A stretch of DNA of 64,000 nucleotides from Salinivenus lutea (lineage in GTDB: Bacteria; Bacteroidota; Rhodothermia; Rhodothermales; Salinibacteraceae). A program made the translations under genes and the position numbers. The notes under the pieces were generated by a model. It was not told where the DNA came from and did no database searches. It was given only the letters and a program-made list of their open reading frames with translations. This document shows, one piece after another, positions 52,602 through 61,787 of the stretch; the first letter of the stretch is position 1; each line of letters starts with the position of its first letter. Location of the stretch: the NCBI GenBank assembly GCA_002894685.1, contig NCRC01000011.1, forward strand, positions 62,001 through 126,000, in the 5' to 3' direction.

Positions 52602-52992
52602 AAATATTGTTATGTATATTGGGTCTAGTTATGCTAGATCGTCCATACTTCCTCGGTTTCTAGCTGTTTTCCCTTGGAACGTTGGTTGCCTGTCCTTCCG
52701 GCACTTCAAAGTGGTATAAGCGCCCCCTTTAGGAACGTCTGTTTGAGCTATGTCCAAGCCAGGGGCGTTGCTTTGTCTCGATGTCGTCGATAAAGCGCCG
52801 TTCTAAGCGTTCTTGGGGGGTATCTCTTTTCTTGTCAGCGGTCCAAATCTGACAGTAGCCGCTATGCCTCTATTTTGGAAACGAAATACCTGTCCGATAG
52901 AGAATCGGTAGTGCCTTAACTTCTCCGAGAGCAGTTATATGCCTGAATAGAGCACCGAAGGGCGTAGTCCATTTGTCATTCTGAGGGTGATT
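52602..52992. other. Intergenic region, no gene seen
   Basis: These 391 bases lie between two convergent genes. Frames are short. The sequence changes from AT-rich to average composition, possibly marking an insertion boundary of the GIY-YIG gene. Confidence 0.4.
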
Positions 52993-53568
52993 TCATTCCT
53001 CCTCTGCTTCTTGGAAGAGACTTATCTCCTCCACCTTATCATCCAGTTTTTTTATCGCAGCTCTCAATACCTGTATATCACCTTCCAAGTCGGCTATTGA
53101 GAGGGAAGTATGCTCCATACAGTCGTTTCTGGTCTCTTCTATACTTCCTGACAGCTCTTCTTTCGTGCTCCGCAACTCGTCCTCGTATTCTTCTATCTTT
53201 CCGCTCAGGCTCTCCACTTTTTCGCCTACCTCATTCAACCTGTTTTCGAGTTTCTCCAACTCTTCTTCCATCCGATTCTCCATCTCTGATTTGATCTCCT
53301 CCACCTCGCTTACATAGCGCTTGAACACGCCAAACCCTACCAGACCGATGAGCGCAGCAAAAAGACCGACAACCGTTCCGAAAGTCCATCTCTGACTTGC
53401 CAGAATGCTCTGGAAATAATCCTCTCTGGCTCGATACGCCAACACCTGTTTCTCCAACTCGGTAATGCGACCTTCCAACTTATCGACCCTCTGAGCAGAA
53501 ACTGAATCTTGGGCGGGCTGGACAGGCGTTCCGAGCAGTAGAAGGGAGACAAGGAGAGAAATGCTCAT
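52993..53568 (-). CDS. Exported or membrane-anchored coiled-coil protein
   Basis: This 191-residue protein has a signal peptide (ISLLVSLLLLGTPVQPAQ), a short coiled coil, a membrane helix (WTFGTVVGLFAALIGLVGFG, about 70-90) and a long coiled coil (about 95-180) rich in Glu and Lys. Start ATG 53568 is preferred because the longer frame adds no protein-like residues. A membrane-tethered coiled coil could form a scaffold. No family is recognised. Confidence 0.65.
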   Translation of the reverse strand: MSISLLVSLLLLGTPVQPAQDSVSAQRVDKLEGRITELEKQVLAYRAREDYFQSILASQRWTFGTVVGLFAALIGLVGFGVFKRYVSEVEEIKSEMENRMEEELEKLENRLNEVGEKVESLSGKIEEYEDELRSTKEELSGSIEETRNDCMEHTSLSIADLEGDIQVLRAAIKKLDDKVEEISLFQEAEEE

Positions 53569-53877
53569 AGCTTCGAGTTGTGGAGTGGCATCAGTTATTT
53601 CAGCAGTAATCAATTCATCAGTTTCGAAAGTAGGCACCGTCCGAAAGAATGCCCAGCGGAACTCTAATCCGTTGCTCCACCTCCAAAAATCCCCGTCAGA
53701 CCGCTTGAGATGCCGATTTTCGGAACTGCGGTAGTAAAGAACCCGACTTCCCACCCCGATTTCGGGGCTATATCATCCGTTCAGCGCCGAAAAACGGGCG
53801 TTGTGCTCGGCTCCCGAGAGGACGTGTCAGAGCCGCTGTCTTCCGACGAGAGAGGGACGTGAAGTGAAGGTGCTCTG

Positions 53878-54021
53878 CTACTCGTCGTCGGTTTCTTCCC
53901 GACGCTCCTTCGCATACTGGTCCAAGCGGTCGTGTTTGTTCATCAGCTCAATCCACTCTTCCACCGTCAGAGTGGTGCCGCTGGTCTCATTCCGCTTCTC
54001 TGATTGCTCCTTGCCGGGCAT
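53878..54021 (-). CDS. Small polar protein, 47 residues
   Basis: ATG 54021 opens a frame that encodes a charged helical peptide (TLTVEEWIELMNKHDRLDQY) ending in acidic residues. Its codon usage resembles the neighbours. It lies between the coiled-coil gene and the methyltransferase gene, with a 255-base promoter region on its right that has no other gene. No family is recognised. Confidence 0.45.
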   Translation of the reverse strand: MPGKEQSEKRNETSGTTLTVEEWIELMNKHDRLDQYAKERREETDDE

Positions 54022-54276
54022 TGAGGAAGGGGAGGGTTGATTGACCGATTTTCTTTTCGGGGTATGGGGGCTTCACTCAAACAGAACTTCAGGGGTTTTC
54101 TGTGTGGCTCGGGTGTGCACACAGGGAGAAAAGGTGCCTCCCTTGATCAACTGGACAGTTTCCCACGACAATAGTTTGAACCGTCATAACGAACGTATGT
54201 AGGTTTCAACCGCCGAAGAAAAAATAGCTCTTCCGACCTTGCACCAGAGCGACTTTTCATCTCTCTCCTCAATTCT

Positions 54277-57200
54277 ATGGATTCAGTCGATCTCCAGCCC
54301 GACGATGAGAGCGTGAAGCGGTACTACGACAAGCTCAATGAATACCGTAACCTCGATGAAACTCACGAAGGCACGGTCAAGGCTGCCTTTCAGCACGTTC
54401 TGGAGGACGTGGGGCAGGAACTCGGATGGACGCTCGTGCAGGAGCACTATATGAAGGAGCGGAGCATCCGAGTTGACGGGGCTCTCAAAAACGAGTACAA
54501 CCTATACCACGGCTATTGGGAAGCGAAGGACTCCGATGACGACCTGCAGAAGGAGGTCAAGAAGAAGCTTGAGAAGGACTACCCGAAGAAGAATACCGTC
54601 TTCCAAGCCCCAAACCGAGCCGTACTCGTTCAGGATGGGGGGATTACCTTTGACGGCTCAATTGAGGATCCTCAGCGGCTCGTCGATCTGCTGAGTCAAT
54701 TCTTCCAATACCGTGAGCCCGCTCACGACGACTGGGAGAACGCCGTCGAAGATTTCAAGGGTCGAGTACCCGAATTGGGTGAGGCGGTGCGGGAGATCAT
54801 CGAAACCGAGCTTGAGGAGAATCAGCGGTTTCGGACTGCCTTCCAAGAGTTCTTCGAAACTTGCAAGCAGGCGATCAACCCGAACCTCGCCGAGGAAGCC
54901 GTTCAGGAGATGCTCATCCAACACCTCCTTACCGAGCGGATCTTCCGAACGGTGTTCAACAATCCAGACTTCGTTCGGCGGAACGTGATCGCCAGAGAGA
55001 TCGAAAAGGTAATTGAGGCGCTCACGAGTCGGTCGTTCTCAAGGCAGGAGTTCTTGAAGCAACTCGACCGCTTCTATATTGCAATTGAGGAAGCCGCTGA
55101 GGCGGCGGAGGACTTCTCCGAGAAGCAGGAGTTTCTGCACACGCTCTACGAGCAATTCTTTCAGGGCTTTGCCGTGGATAAAGCAGATACCCACGGTATC
55201 GTCTACACGCCCCAACCGATCGTCGACTTCATAGTCAATAGCGTGTCGGGGCTCCTTGAAGAAGAGTTCGACGTGGGACTGGGAGATGAGGACGTTCACG
55301 TGCTCGATCCATTCGTAGGGACTGGAAACTTTGTCGTGCGTACGATGAGGGAGATTCCGACGAGAAGCCTGCCCAAGAAGTATGGAGCAGAGGGCGATCC
55401 GGAACTCCACGCAAATGAGGTAATGCTGCTTCCATACTACATCGCTTCGATGAACATTGAACACGAGTACTACGACCGTGTCGGTCAGTATTCACCGTTT
55501 GAAGGAATATGCTTGGTGGACACGTTCGGATCGGAGGACGAGCGGCAACGCCCACAGCTATTTACGGAGGAGAATACCGAACGGGTCAAACGGCAGCAAG
55601 ACCAGTCCATCAAGGTTGTGCTCGGCAACCCGCCGTACAACGCCTGGCAGGTGAACGCCAACGACAACAACCAGAACCGCACCTACGAGCACGTAGACGA
55701 CCGCGTGCGCTCGACCTATGCGAAGGACTCCTCAGCCACGCTCAAAAATGCGCTCTACGATCCTTACGTGAAGGCCATCCGCTGGGCCACCGACCGGATT
55801 GGAGAGGAGGGCATCGTCGGGTTCGTGACGAACAACAGCTTCGTCGACAACCTCGCTTTCGACGGGATGCGCAAGCACCTCACAGAGGACTTCGACCGCA
55901 TCTATGTGCTCGACTGCGGCGGCAACGTGCGCAAAAACCCCAAGCTCTCGGGCACCACACACAACGTCTTCGGCATTCAGGTGGGAGTGAGCGTCAATTT
56001 CTTCGTCAAGACGCCCGGCGAGAGTGGAGAGTGCCGCCTCTTCTATCATAGAATGGGCGAGTTTCTGCGGAAGGAGGAGCGGTACGAGGTGATGGACGAG
56101 TCCGGGGACTGGCGCGGCATCGACTGGGAGGAGCTGGAGCCCGACGATAAACACCGCTGGCTCGTGGAGCCGACCACGCGGGAGTTTGAGTCGTACGTGC
56201 CGGTTGGAAAAACGGACAATGAGGTCGAAGGGGAGCAGCTGCGAGCGATTTTCGAGGAATACACGGTTGGCGTAAAGACCTCAAAAGATGCGTACGCCTA
56301 CGATTTCGACGAGGACGCTCTCACTGAGCGTATGGAGACGATGATCGAACTCTACAACAGCGAGGTGGACCGCTGGGCCAATCGCTCCAACCGTGACGCC
56401 AACCTGCGAGAGTTTCTGCTTTCGGACGACGACCGAATCAAGTGGACCCGAGAACTCCGGCGCAGTGCGAAAAACGGTCGCAAGGCCGAGTACAGCGATC
56501 AGAAGATCCGAGAGGCAATTTTCCGACCGTTCACCAAGAAGAAGCTGTACTTCGATGAGACTCTACTGAACAGAAGAGGGCGGTTCCCTGCCTTCTATCC
56601 TGATGAAGACGAGGAAGCCCGATCCGAAAACAGAGCGCTCTGCATTAGCGACGTTGGATACCGGACGATATTCTCAGCACTAATGACTGCAGAGCCAGCC
56701 GATCTTCACCTCTGCGCAAGCAAGGACACTTACCAGTTCTTCCCCTTCTACGTCTACGACGAGGACGGGAGCAACCGCCGCGAGAACATTACCGACTGGG
56801 CGCTGGAGCAATTCCAGTCACACTACGGGGATGCGTCGATCGCGAAGTGGGACATTTTCCACTACGTCTACGCCGTTTTGCACCACCCGCGCTATCGCGA
56901 GCGCTACCAGGGCAACCTGAAGCGGCAGTTGCCCCGCATCCCCTACGCCCCGTCGCGCGCGGCCTTCCGGCAGTTCGTGGACGCCGGCGAGCGACTGGCC
57001 ACCCTTCACGTGGGCTACGAAGACGCCGACCCCTACGACCTGAACGAGGTGGAAGACGACACCGCCGAGTACGAGTGGCGCGTCGAGAAGATGAAATTCG
57101 TCGACGACGCCCAGACGGTGCTCCGCTACAACGACTTCCTCTCGCTGGAGGGCATCCCCGAGCGGGCGCACGACTACCGCCTGGGCAACCGCAGCGCGCT

Positions 57201-57381
57201 GGAGTGGCTCGTCAACCAGTACAAGGTGCGCACCTACCACCGCTACGACATCACCCACGACCCCAACGACCCCGATGACAAGTGGCACATCTTGGACCTC
57301 GTGAAGCGGGTGACCACCGTGAGCGTGAAGACGGTCGATATCGTCAATAACCTTCCGGACTTGGGGCTTCCTGAGGACTGA
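54277..57381 (+). CDS. Type ISP/IIG-like DNA methyltransferase with N-terminal nuclease
   Basis: This 1034-residue protein joins a nuclease-like N-terminus, a methyltransferase and a type ISP-like specificity region. Residues 65-110 contain YHGYWEAKDSDDDLQ with Glu-x-Lys of a PD-(D/E)xK site. The SAM motif is VHVLDPFVGTGNFVVRTM (about 345) and the catalytic NPPY is VLGNPPYNAWQ (about 450). No helicase motif is present, so it is shorter than type ISP enzymes such as LlaBIII and could be a single-chain type IIG enzyme. It is the largest gene of the element and may defend it. Substrate is unknown. Confidence 0.88.
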   Translation: MDSVDLQPDDESVKRYYDKLNEYRNLDETHEGTVKAAFQHVLEDVGQELGWTLVQEHYMKERSIRVDGALKNEYNLYHGYWEAKDSDDDLQKEVKKKLEKDYPKKNTVFQAPNRAVLVQDGGITFDGSIEDPQRLVDLLSQFFQYREPAHDDWENAVEDFKGRVPELGEAVREIIETELEENQRFRTAFQEFFETCKQAINPNLAEEAVQEMLIQHLLTERIFRTVFNNPDFVRRNVIAREIEKVIEALTSRSFSRQEFLKQLDRFYIAIEEAAEAAEDFSEKQEFLHTLYEQFFQGFAVDKADTHGIVYTPQPIVDFIVNSVSGLLEEEFDVGLGDEDVHVLDPFVGTGNFVVRTMREIPTRSLPKKYGAEGDPELHANEVMLLPYYIASMNIEHEYYDRVGQYSPFEGICLVDTFGSEDERQRPQLFTEENTERVKRQQDQSIKVVLGNPPYNAWQVNANDNNQNRTYEHVDDRVRSTYAKDSSATLKNALYDPYVKAIRWATDRIGEEGIVGFVTNNSFVDNLAFDGMRKHLTEDFDRIYVLDCGGNVRKNPKLSGTTHNVFGIQVGVSVNFFVKTPGESGECRLFYHRMGEFLRKEERYEVMDESGDWRGIDWEELEPDDKHRWLVEPTTREFESYVPVGKTDNEVEGEQLRAIFEEYTVGVKTSKDAYAYDFDEDALTERMETMIELYNSEVDRWANRSNRDANLREFLLSDDDRIKWTRELRRSAKNGRKAEYSDQKIREAIFRPFTKKKLYFDETLLNRRGRFPAFYPDEDEEARSENRALCISDVGYRTIFSALMTAEPADLHLCASKDTYQFFPFYVYDEDGSNRRENITDWALEQFQSHYGDASIAKWDIFHYVYAVLHHPRYRERYQGNLKRQLPRIPYAPSRAAFRQFVDAGERLATLHVGYEDADPYDLNEVEDDTAEYEWRVEKMKFVDDAQTVLRYNDFLSLEGIPERAHDYRLGNRSALEWLVNQYKVRTYHRYDITHDPNDPDDKWHILDLVKRVTTVSVKTVDIVNNLPDLGLPED

Positions 57382-57525
57382 CTTTCGACATTCGGGGTAG
57401 ACCGTACGTCAACGGGAGAAGTCATATCTTTAAGCTCCTCCAAGTGAAAAAGCCGTCTTGCCGCTCAAACCTGCCTTATCACCGACGATCTGCAGCAAAT
57501 CGCCAACGAACTCGACAACTAAAAA

Positions 57526-57969
57526 TCAAAGCCCCATTTGGAAAGTGTCCTCGTAATAAGTGCCGTCGAATATATCTTGGAAACCCTCTGCGCAAGCGTG
57601 GAAGAGCCGTTCGTTGTCAACCCTTTCGTTCATATCAACTCTCCACAGCTCGAACAAGGCGCTTTTGCCGAAGTCCTCTGATATGGCACTTGAACATTCG
57701 ATCTCTTCAAACCCGTCAGCGGAGATCACTTCAACGGGCAGCTCCGGTTCTCCGTCGCCGTAGACGGACGTAACTCCGTTCCCTACACGTCGGGGAAAAA
57801 CTCGAATCGGATCGCCAATCGCTTCCCGATCTTCGTTCAAGCGGTTGCATATCACTTCAACCTCTTTCTTTTCAAAGAGCCCCGGATAAAACTTCTGCGG
57901 GTTGCCACCTTGCGGCGGGGCAACGAATTCGTCTTCAATGTCGTGGAAAAGCCTGCGGTCAATCTTCAT
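57526..57969 (-). CDS. Hypothetical protein, 147 residues
   Basis: An acidic soluble protein with beta and helical segments (DPIRVFPRRVGNGVTSVYGD, ELPVEVISADGFEEIEC). It overlaps the end of the upstream gene by 11 bases, so both are translated together. No family is recognised. It belongs to a run of small unknown genes in the element. Confidence 0.6.
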   Translation of the reverse strand: MKIDRRLFHDIEDEFVAPPQGGNPQKFYPGLFEKKEVEVICNRLNEDREAIGDPIRVFPRRVGNGVTSVYGDGEPELPVEVISADGFEEIECSSAISEDFGKSALFELWRVDMNERVDNERLFHACAEGFQDIFDGTYYEDTFQMGL

Positions 57970-58255
57970 AATAGGGGAGAAGTAGTTCGGAAATTTCGCC
58001 GATTTCGTGGTTTGGTGTCCGGTCCGGAAACCGCTCTATCTTATCCGGATCAATGCTTACACAATCCCCAATATCGAATACATCCGAAACGTGGCGGTTG
58101 GGGATAAGCGTGGTTTCCAGCTCCAACCAATCTTGGATTTCGTCCGGATTGTCAAGCGATTCCGGAAGGGGCGGGGGTTCAACGTGACACCGAAACGTCT
58201 CGTAAGAGGCGCTTCCGTCGTTTAGGATTACTTCGGTTGTATGCTCGATTTCCAT
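57959..58255 (-). CDS. Hypothetical acidic protein, 98 residues
   Basis: A small acidic soluble protein with strands at the N-terminus (EIEHTTEVILND) and a helical C-terminus (NHEIGEISELLLPYYED). It overlaps the next gene by 11 bases. A terminator lies 20 bases upstream of its start on the same strand, so it needs its own promoter in that narrow space or read-through. No family is recognised. Confidence 0.6.
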   Translation of the reverse strand: MEIEHTTEVILNDGSASYETFRCHVEPPPLPESLDNPDEIQDWLELETTLIPNRHVSDVFDIGDCVSIDPDKIERFPDRTPNHEIGEISELLLPYYED

Positions 58256-58274
58256 AAGTCGGGTTCAGGTATAG

Positions 58275-58312
58275 AAAAAGGCGGCTTGGAGATCGAATCC
58301 AAGCCGCCTTTT
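58275..58312 (-). terminator. Strong bidirectional rho-independent terminator
   Basis: GGCGGCTTGGA (58280-58290) pairs with TCCAAGCCGCC (58298-58308). A-tract and T-tract flank it, so it can stop both strands. It lies six bases after the stop of the 161-residue protein gene on the minus strand. Confidence 0.9.
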
Positions 58313-58317
58313 CGTGT

Positions 58318-58803
58318 TCAGTTGAGGCACCGTGCAACGTCGGTTGAATACGCCATCGCTGCGTGGTGAAGTGGACCAAGCACCTTTTGAAAGGATTCCG
58401 CTTTTTCTCGCTTGCCTTCACCTTGTAGCTTGCGGGAAACTGCATCGTAGTAAACGACTGCCGCCGCAAGTTGAGCGCCCGTTTTGTCCACTTCATAAGT
58501 TCGCTCGTTTAGGTCTTTGATTTCGAGATTGTCCCTCTCCAACTTCGGCAACACGCCCTCAACGGGCGAATCGAAGTCAAGCCCACTGTAACTCTCAACC
58601 GTTTTGAGAGTGAACCTGTCGTGGATGGCAACCCAATCTTCGGGCGTGGCTGGCGTTATTGACCGATACCCAACAATAACCTCCTTGTAGAACACGTTGG
58701 GCGTCATCAAATGATACCTCCGATTGGTTTCGGTGAAGTAGAAAGAGTTTTGAGGTTCTTCCACCGAGAGGTCAAACGTGAAGTGATCCTGTGATATTTC
58801 CAT
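58318..58803 (-). CDS. Hypothetical protein, 161 residues
   Basis: A soluble protein with a beta-rich N-terminus (HFTFDLSVEEPQNSFYF, YHLMTPNVFYKEVIVGYRS) and a helical C-terminus (GAQLAAAVVYYDAVSRKL). It follows the 142-residue protein gene by 16 bases and shares an identical 17-base leader upstream of its start with that gene. No family is recognised. Confidence 0.65.
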   Translation of the reverse strand: MEISQDHFTFDLSVEEPQNSFYFTETNRRYHLMTPNVFYKEVIVGYRSITPATPEDWVAIHDRFTLKTVESYSGLDFDSPVEGVLPKLERDNLEIKDLNERTYEVDKTGAQLAAAVVYYDAVSRKLQGEGKREKAESFQKVLGPLHHAAMAYSTDVARCLN

Positions 58804-59265
58804 TGTCCTAAGTGGTTTGTTATTCGAGTTCTGCGAGAGTTTCGGAAACGAAATACTCCATCATTTCCTGTTTTGCGCTTTTAGTATCAAGGCGTTCATA
58901 CATCTCCATCGCAAACCGGAAGTGTTCTTTCACTTCCATTCCAACCAAGTCTGGAACTGGAATGGTCATTCCTTTTCCACTCGTTTTCTCGATGACACCG
59001 AAGTTGCGAATATCGCAACTGAAGTCCATTGAAAATCCACTCATTACACCGTTGTCGAAGTCACGAATAAACGCCGCTTTGTATTCATCTCCCATTTCCG
59101 CAGCGATTGACATAAACACTTTGTATTCATCCTCACCTGTCTCTCCTACGGTTCCACCGTCCAACACTTTGAAGTTTTCGGTTTCGACGTAAGGTTCGTC
59201 TTGTGCGTTGAGGTTTTCAGAGACCGTCTCTACTGAATAGTCTTCCATTGTCCTAAGTGGTTTGT
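58801..59265. repeat. Identical 20-base start leaders on two neighbouring genes
   Basis: CATTGTCCTAAGTGGTTTGT occurs at 58801-58820 and 59246-59265, in each case ending at the start codon (CAT) of a minus-strand gene. On the minus strand it reads ACAAACCACTTAGGACAATG, with AGGA as ribosome binding site. The copies are exact, whereas the genes are not similar. A shared translational or regulatory leader is likely. Confidence 0.8.
58820..59248 (-). CDS. Hypothetical acidic protein, 142 residues
   Basis: A soluble acidic protein with strands (YKVFMSIAAEMGDEYKAAFI, GFSMDFSCDIRNFGVIEK) and a helical end (AKQEMMEYFVSETLAELE). The stop overlaps the leader of the next gene. First gene of a minus-strand unit of four small genes, with a divergent promoter region of 203 bases upstream. 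No family is recognised. Confidence 0.65.
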   Translation of the reverse strand: MEDYSVETVSENLNAQDEPYVETENFKVLDGGTVGETGEDEYKVFMSIAAEMGDEYKAAFIRDFDNGVMSGFSMDFSCDIRNFGVIEKTSGKGMTIPVPDLVGMEVKEHFRFAMEMYERLDTKSAKQEMMEYFVSETLAELE

Positions 59266-59310
59266 GATTGAGTCTGTGTTGATTCGTCTTCCTCGTTATT
59301 GCACTGCTTT

Positions 59311-59322
59311 ACACGCGCGTGT
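59311..59322. promoter_or_regulatory. 12-base palindrome in AT-rich divergent region
   Basis: ACACGCGCGTGT is a perfect palindrome between divergent genes (59248 minus, 59452 plus), followed by about 70 bases of very AT-rich DNA. It could be an operator or part of a replication origin used by the polymerase-like gene nearby. Confidence 0.4.
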
Positions 59323-59451
59323 ATATATTTTGTTTTCGTTTTTGGTGTCATAATTGTGGTATTCATTATTTCTAAACATTTTTATGGAACTGTAGAGGCG
59401 AGTCACTTGTCTTCAATAGGCAAGGTATTTTGAATCAGCCAGCAAAGACCA

Positions 59452-59748
59452 ATGGGCGATAAGATTAGCAAAGACGAAGCGATGACAGAGCTAAGTCAGC
59501 TCCGAAGCGGTGGGCGAGGTGGGGTTTCGATGTTCGCACCAATGCTCGATGACATCAAAGACTTAGGAGAAGACGAGGTGTTTACGGATACCGTTGACGG
59601 ATACGGTCGGGTATCAGGACTGAGGAGATATATCGACGACAACGCCAAAGGAGAGTTTGAAGTGAAGTCGGCAAAGACGCCCGGTCAGGAAGACGTTGAC
59701 CAGTCCGACGCCGAATACAAAGTGTTCGTGTTTCGCTCGGAGGAGTAG
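59452..59748 (+). CDS. Hypothetical protein, 98 residues
   Basis: A small soluble protein with a helix (KDEAMTELSQLRSG) and strands (AEYKVFVFRSEE). The last segment is like the YKVF pattern in the divergent 142-residue protein (DEYKVFMSI), a possible distant relation. ATG 59452 starts the frame; an AT-rich promoter region precedes it. No family is recognised. Confidence 0.6.
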   Translation: MGDKISKDEAMTELSQLRSGGRGGVSMFAPMLDDIKDLGEDEVFTDTVDGYGRVSGLRRYIDDNAKGEFEVKSAKTPGQEDVDQSDAEYKVFVFRSEE

Positions 59749-59814
59749 AAACGTGGGGCGGGGAGGGGGATTGCGCATTGCTTTCTGGGCACTCTCGACA
59801 GCTCTGTTCGGGCT

Positions 59815-61362
59815 TTATATTGCCGTTGGGGATGCCCTCCGTTTCTCCCCGGCTCCGCTCTCTGCCCACGCTGGTCGGTCTGGGGCAAAGTCTCTGTCGC
59901 TTCCAGAGGTGCCAGTGAAGGGCTCGAACTCTCGGCTCACGCCCACTTCGTATCCGTCGTATTCCTCGGCGAACGCCCGCTTCATCGAGTCCCGCAGTTC
60001 AACTTCTCGGCTGGCTTCAATCACGAAGCCGTCGTGGATGCCGATGGCGCCCGTTTCGGTCATCACTTGGTGGGCAAGGTCGCTGTCCTTCCGTTGAAGC
60101 CGAATGCCAGCGTCGGAATGGAAGTGGTCGGAGATGGGCTCGTGGCGTTCTCGGAGGCTCTCGACAATCGGCTGAAAGATTTCGTCTGGGAGGTTGAGAC
60201 CGATTTCCTCTTGCCAGCCCACTGAGTTTTTGAGACACCCGTAGAGTGCCTGCGAGGTCGGAGCGTTTATCAGGACGTTCGCTACGATTTTGTTGACGGG
60301 GCGCTGGAGTACTTCCAGCATATCGAAGTCGGTTCGGTAAGCATCCCCGTCCAGCGTCTTGTCCTCCTTGGCGTAGAGCATATGGAAGTGGAGATTGTCG
60401 TAGTCCAGCTCCACGACTGGCTCCCCACCGATGCGCATATGCTGCCGCCACTCGGAAGGGACGTTTTGGAAGTCCGAATAGAAGCGACCACCGCAATCCC
60501 AACTCCCTCGACAGAACTGCCGTTGGTATTTGAGCGCCGACTTGGGAACGGTGTATTCGATGCGGTCGCCGTCCAGTTCGTGTGCCCACGCCCAAGCGGT
60601 CGGGCAGTGCTCGTGTGTCACCACCTCGTGTGCCCTCTGTAGCCGCTTAGGGGATGTTCTATCCGTAATGGAGTGGGAGGACGATGAGAGGAGGGAGAGA
60701 GGAAGAGAGAGTGACACTCCCACGCCATCGGCGCTCAGCCGCTCCCCGACGGCTTCATTCACCTCCTCGACGGTGCGTTGGAAGCGGCTTGCTTTGGGAG
60801 AATCGAACGTCCGAATGAAGTTCCCATCTTCTTTCAACACCACGGCGCTCTCCTCGACGATGATGTCCACGTCGGCGCCGATTGCGGTGTTGCCGTCGAG
60901 GTATGCGTTGATTCGCTCTTCGAGTTTTCCGACGGGGTAAATCCGAGTGACCTTTCCTTTCGGGCTCCCCGTCTCGCCGTCGAGGTGCTCAGATACCCAC
61001 TCGGGTGAGCACTCCCAGAACGGCTTTCCTTTCTCCTCGACAATCAGATTTTCTCTCTTGAAGGCGTCGAGGAGCTTCCGAATGCGGGAATAAGACATAT
61101 GAGTCGCCCCGTATCGCCCCTTCCCGTTCTGAATCTGAGTGAGAGGGATGGCGACTTTGATTCGCTTTCCGCTCGCACGAGAGAGGCTCTGTGCTTTTGT
61201 CAGGTTGAAGAGGAGTTGGCTCAGGTGCTTGCGGTATTCTTCCCGAAACGAGTTCTGGCGAGGCATCACCTCCTCGACCGCTCTGTCGTCAATCATCTGT
61301 CGTGCGAGCTGTGCGGAAAATCCTCTGGCTACGTCATAAAGAATCGAGTTCTTGCTCATCAT
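59815..61362 (-). CDS. Polymerase-palm protein (PolA/T7-RNAP-like motifs), possible replicase of the element
   Basis: This 515-residue protein has an N-terminal DNA-binding-like part (HMSYSRIRKLLDAFKRENLI) and a C-terminal region with the palm motifs of family A polymerases or single-subunit RNA polymerases. Motif A is VVELDYDNLHFHMLYA (Asp320). A motif-B-like block runs from NKIVANVLINAPT to ALYG (Lys358, Tyr374, Gly375). Motif C is IGIHDGFVIEA (His443, Asp444). No 3'-5' exonuclease is visible. Proteins with the same core occur, unnamed, in other mobile elements. It may prime or copy the excised element. The function is inference. Confidence 0.7.
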   Translation of the reverse strand: MMSKNSILYDVARGFSAQLARQMIDDRAVEEVMPRQNSFREEYRKHLSQLLFNLTKAQSLSRASGKRIKVAIPLTQIQNGKGRYGATHMSYSRIRKLLDAFKRENLIVEEKGKPFWECSPEWVSEHLDGETGSPKGKVTRIYPVGKLEERINAYLDGNTAIGADVDIIVEESAVVLKEDGNFIRTFDSPKASRFQRTVEEVNEAVGERLSADGVGVSLSLPLSLLSSSSHSITDRTSPKRLQRAHEVVTHEHCPTAWAWAHELDGDRIEYTVPKSALKYQRQFCRGSWDCGGRFYSDFQNVPSEWRQHMRIGGEPVVELDYDNLHFHMLYAKEDKTLDGDAYRTDFDMLEVLQRPVNKIVANVLINAPTSQALYGCLKNSVGWQEEIGLNLPDEIFQPIVESLRERHEPISDHFHSDAGIRLQRKDSDLAHQVMTETGAIGIHDGFVIEASREVELRDSMKRAFAEEYDGYEVGVSREFEPFTGTSGSDRDFAPDRPAWAESGAGEKRRASPTAI

Positions 61363-61753
61363 TCTTCTCTGTCAGTCTTTCGGTGAAATAGAAAATCCCA
61401 ATCGCAGACGAGGAAGACTGAGCAAGCTGAAAACCTCGCCCACGATTGGGACCGTGAGTTGTGGAAAATCTATGGTATGCTTGCCAGTCTTCGGCGGTGA
61501 AAATGTCCTTTCCCGCCTCACTGGTAAGTATCAGACCACGACACGAAGGCGGCGACTGAGAGGTGAAGAAATCGTCAAGCATTGGCTCCTGATACAGGCG
61601 TGACAGACGCTCTGGAAGGGAGTGTGTCAAGGCAATAGTCGCTCCCGAAGATTGATAGAGTGGCTCTCGGCTGCCACCCGAAGCGTCTGTCAGAAGTGGG
61701 CATCTCCCCGCTTTTCCTGACGAAGGTAGATACTTATCTGTGGGCGGGGACAC
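61334..61753 (-). CDS. Possible gene upstream of and overlapping the polymerase-like gene
   Basis: This 139-residue frame overlaps the start of the polymerase-like gene by 29 bases on the same strand. The middle looks like a protein (ATIALTHSLPERLSRLYQEP, LILTSEAGKDIFTAEDWQAY). The start is uncertain. It lies on the other side of the promoter region from the plus-strand gene at 61788. It could be a coupled small gene or a chance frame. Confidence 0.45.
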   Translation of the reverse strand: MSPPTDKYLPSSGKAGRCPLLTDASGGSREPLYQSSGATIALTHSLPERLSRLYQEPMLDDFFTSQSPPSCRGLILTSEAGKDIFTAEDWQAYHRFSTTHGPNRGRGFQLAQSSSSAIGIFYFTERLTEKNDEQELDSL

Positions 61754-61787
61754 GGAAGAACACCTGAACGAAAAGCAACCAGACGCT

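Noticed and set aside
56818-57288. A 156-codon minus-strand frame of mostly Val, His and Gly inside the methyltransferase gene
   Set aside because: It is antisense to the conserved C-terminal specificity region and reflects third-position GC bias.
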